The notes under the pieces are model-generated. The model did not search any database and was not told the DNA's origin. It worked only from the letters and a program-made list of their open reading frames with translations. From the NCBI RefSeq assembly GCF_024347575.1, contig NZ_AP025504.1, forward strand, positions 248,001 to 312,000: DNA of 64,000 bases. Direction: 5' to 3'. Source of the stretch: Vibrio pelagius (lineage in GTDB: Bacteria > Pseudomonadota > Gammaproteobacteria > Enterobacterales > Vibrionaceae). The position numbers were made by a program, and so were the translations under genes. Of the stretch, positions 63,050 to 64,000 are shown piece after piece (the stretch's first letter is position 1; each line of letters opens with the position of its first letter).

Positions 63050-64000
63050 CTACCCTCTACGTTGCTCTTTAACTTGGTCGATATTGTTGGTGTTGATGGT
63101 GTCACCATCTCTCAGCCCCAAGAACTGTTCACACGTTCCTGCTTTCTCAACGCGTCCCTCTTTGAGGCTGATTACCCAATCCATTTGACGTAAAAAGCCA
63201 GGGCGATGGGAGATCATGACTACCGTTATGCGGTTCTCTTTGCAGTGTTGAAGAACAATGGCGAGCGCCGTTTCACCTTCAGGATCGAGATTGGAATTAG
63301 GTTCATCAAGAACCAGCACTTTAGGATTCGAATAGATCGCACGCGCGAGGCCGATACGTTGCTTCTGACCGCCAGAAAGCAGAATCCCACCCTCACCGAT
63401 ATAGGTGTCATACCCATCAGGCAACGCCATGATCAACTCATGTATACAAGCGAGCTTCGCTGCAGAGACCACCTCTGCATCATTGCAGTCAGAGAATCGA
63501 GAGATATTCTGCTTCACTGTTCCGGCAAGCAACCCGACATGCTGAGGAAGATAACCAATATATTGACCAAATTGGTTTTGGTCCCACTTTTCAACGGTTG
63601 CACCATCAATCTTGATCTCACCAACGCTTGGTTTATGTATGCCCATCAACAGGCTGGCCAACGATGATTTACCAGAGCCAGAATTACCCATAACCGCGAG
63701 AGCATGCCCCGCCCCCAACTTAAAGTTGATACCCTGTAACGTTGGTGATTTTGCACCCGGAAACTTTAGCGAGACATTATTAAATTGAATCTCTCCTCGT
63801 GGTTGAGGAAGCAGAGTTTTAACCGATGGATTGGTTAATGAAGCGCATTTTTTGAGACGGCTCCATGATTGATATGCGCTGTACCAAGATTTCCACCCAC
63901 TGACGGCACTTTCAAATGGACTCAGTACACGACCAATTAGTATGGAACTAGCGATAACAGCGCCTAGCCCTATTTGCTGTTGCAACGCCAAATAAACACC
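63050..64000 (-). CDS. Type I secretion ABC transporter, 5' end outside window
   Basis: The C-terminal 317 codons of a PrtD/HasD-type transporter; the frame runs off the window at 64000 (GGT GTT TAT before the first in-frame TTG). The end of the membrane domain holds the QQQIGLGAVIASSILIGR segment. The ATPase domain has Walker A GNSGSGKSS, Q-loop YLPQHVGLL, signature LSGGQKQRIGLARA and Walker B VLVLDEPNSNLD. The His switch is in MISHRPG. It lies eight bases upstream of the HlyD gene and powers secretion of a substrate, most likely the neighbouring RTX protein. Confidence 0.93.
   Translation of the reverse strand, partial: GVYLALQQQIGLGAVIASSILIGRVLSPFESAVSGWKSWYSAYQSWSRLKKCASLTNPSVKTLLPQPRGEIQFNNVSLKFPGAKSPTLQGINFKLGAGHALAVMGNSGSGKSSLASLLMGIHKPSVGEIKIDGATVEKWDQNQFGQYIGYLPQHVGLLAGTVKQNISRFSDCNDAEVVSAAKLACIHELIMALPDGYDTYIGEGGILLSGGQKQRIGLARAIYSNPKVLVLDEPNSNLDPEGETALAIVLQHCKENRITVVMISHRPGFLRQMDWVISLKEGRVEKAGTCEQFLGLRDGDTINTNNIDQVKEQRRG

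Noticed and set aside
1..64000. rRNA, tRNA, integrase, transposase or prophage genes
   Set aside because: Nothing with the required motifs or structure was seen on either strand.

Overview
The window reads as a Gammaproteobacterium of the family Vibrionaceae, most likely a Vibrio. The grounds are moderate, AT-leaning base composition, a TonB2/TonB3-type energy-transducing operon with a TtpC-like second proton-channel gene and a DUF3450 leader, a DUF6162/zinc-type ABC operon, an AA10 chitin-active LPMO, and short intergenic spacers with ATGA/TAATG overlaps. Placement on the second chromosome is possible but cannot be shown from sequence. No rRNA, tRNA, CRISPR array, integrase or intact insertion sequence was seen.

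Layout. (1) 1-6.5 kb, minus strand: a metal operon of PepSY, DUF2271 and DUF4198 proteins, a small periplasmic protein, DUF6162, a TroA-type binding protein, ATPase and permease, then a second, ligand-poor binding protein cut by the window edge; a Fur-like box precedes it. (2) 6.7-14.0 kb, minus strand: DUF3450-TtpC-ExbB-ExbD-TonB-TPR, and a TonB-dependent siderophore-type receptor, each unit with a Fur-like box. (3) 14.5-19.1 kb: a DAACS symporter, a CpxAR-like two-component pair, a NYN nuclease-like protein and a DUF4174 protein. (4) 19.2-24.1 kb, minus strand: nirB-nirD-nirC-type transporter-cobA, with FNR-like and NarL/NarP-like boxes spaced as in the E. coli nir promoter. (5) 24.4-36.6 kb: metabolic and transport genes, a modular LPMO, and a LysR gene divergent from an EmrAB-type efflux pair. 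(6) 36.8-38.7 kb: a REC-TPR response regulator and a stand-alone Hpt protein. (7) 38.7-41.2 kb: an AT-rich patch of unrecognised small genes.

(8) 41.5-54.1 kb is the most interesting block. Eleven co-oriented genes start with a partner-switch module (REC-PP2C phosphatase, STAS antagonist, RsbW-like kinase) interleaved with a sugar nucleotidyltransferase. These are followed by a membrane cellulose-synthase-like GT2, three paralogous DUF3131 envelope proteins, a Gln/Thr/Ser-rich exported protein, a lichenase-type GH16 enzyme and a soluble GT2. I infer a regulated beta-glucan-like exopolysaccharide system.

(9) 54.3-64.0 kb: divergent from that operon lies a duplicated outer-membrane beta-barrel gene, then a 1620-residue, almost pure RTX calcium-binding protein with a candidate sigma-54 promoter. 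Convergent to it is a type I secretion operon (ABC protein cut by the window end, HlyD adaptor, zinc-ribbon membrane protein, coiled-coil protein). Together blocks 8 and 9 look like a biofilm-matrix locus that makes, trims and exports a glucan and secretes a giant Ca2+-binding matrix protein. The parts belong to known families; the combined system is inference.
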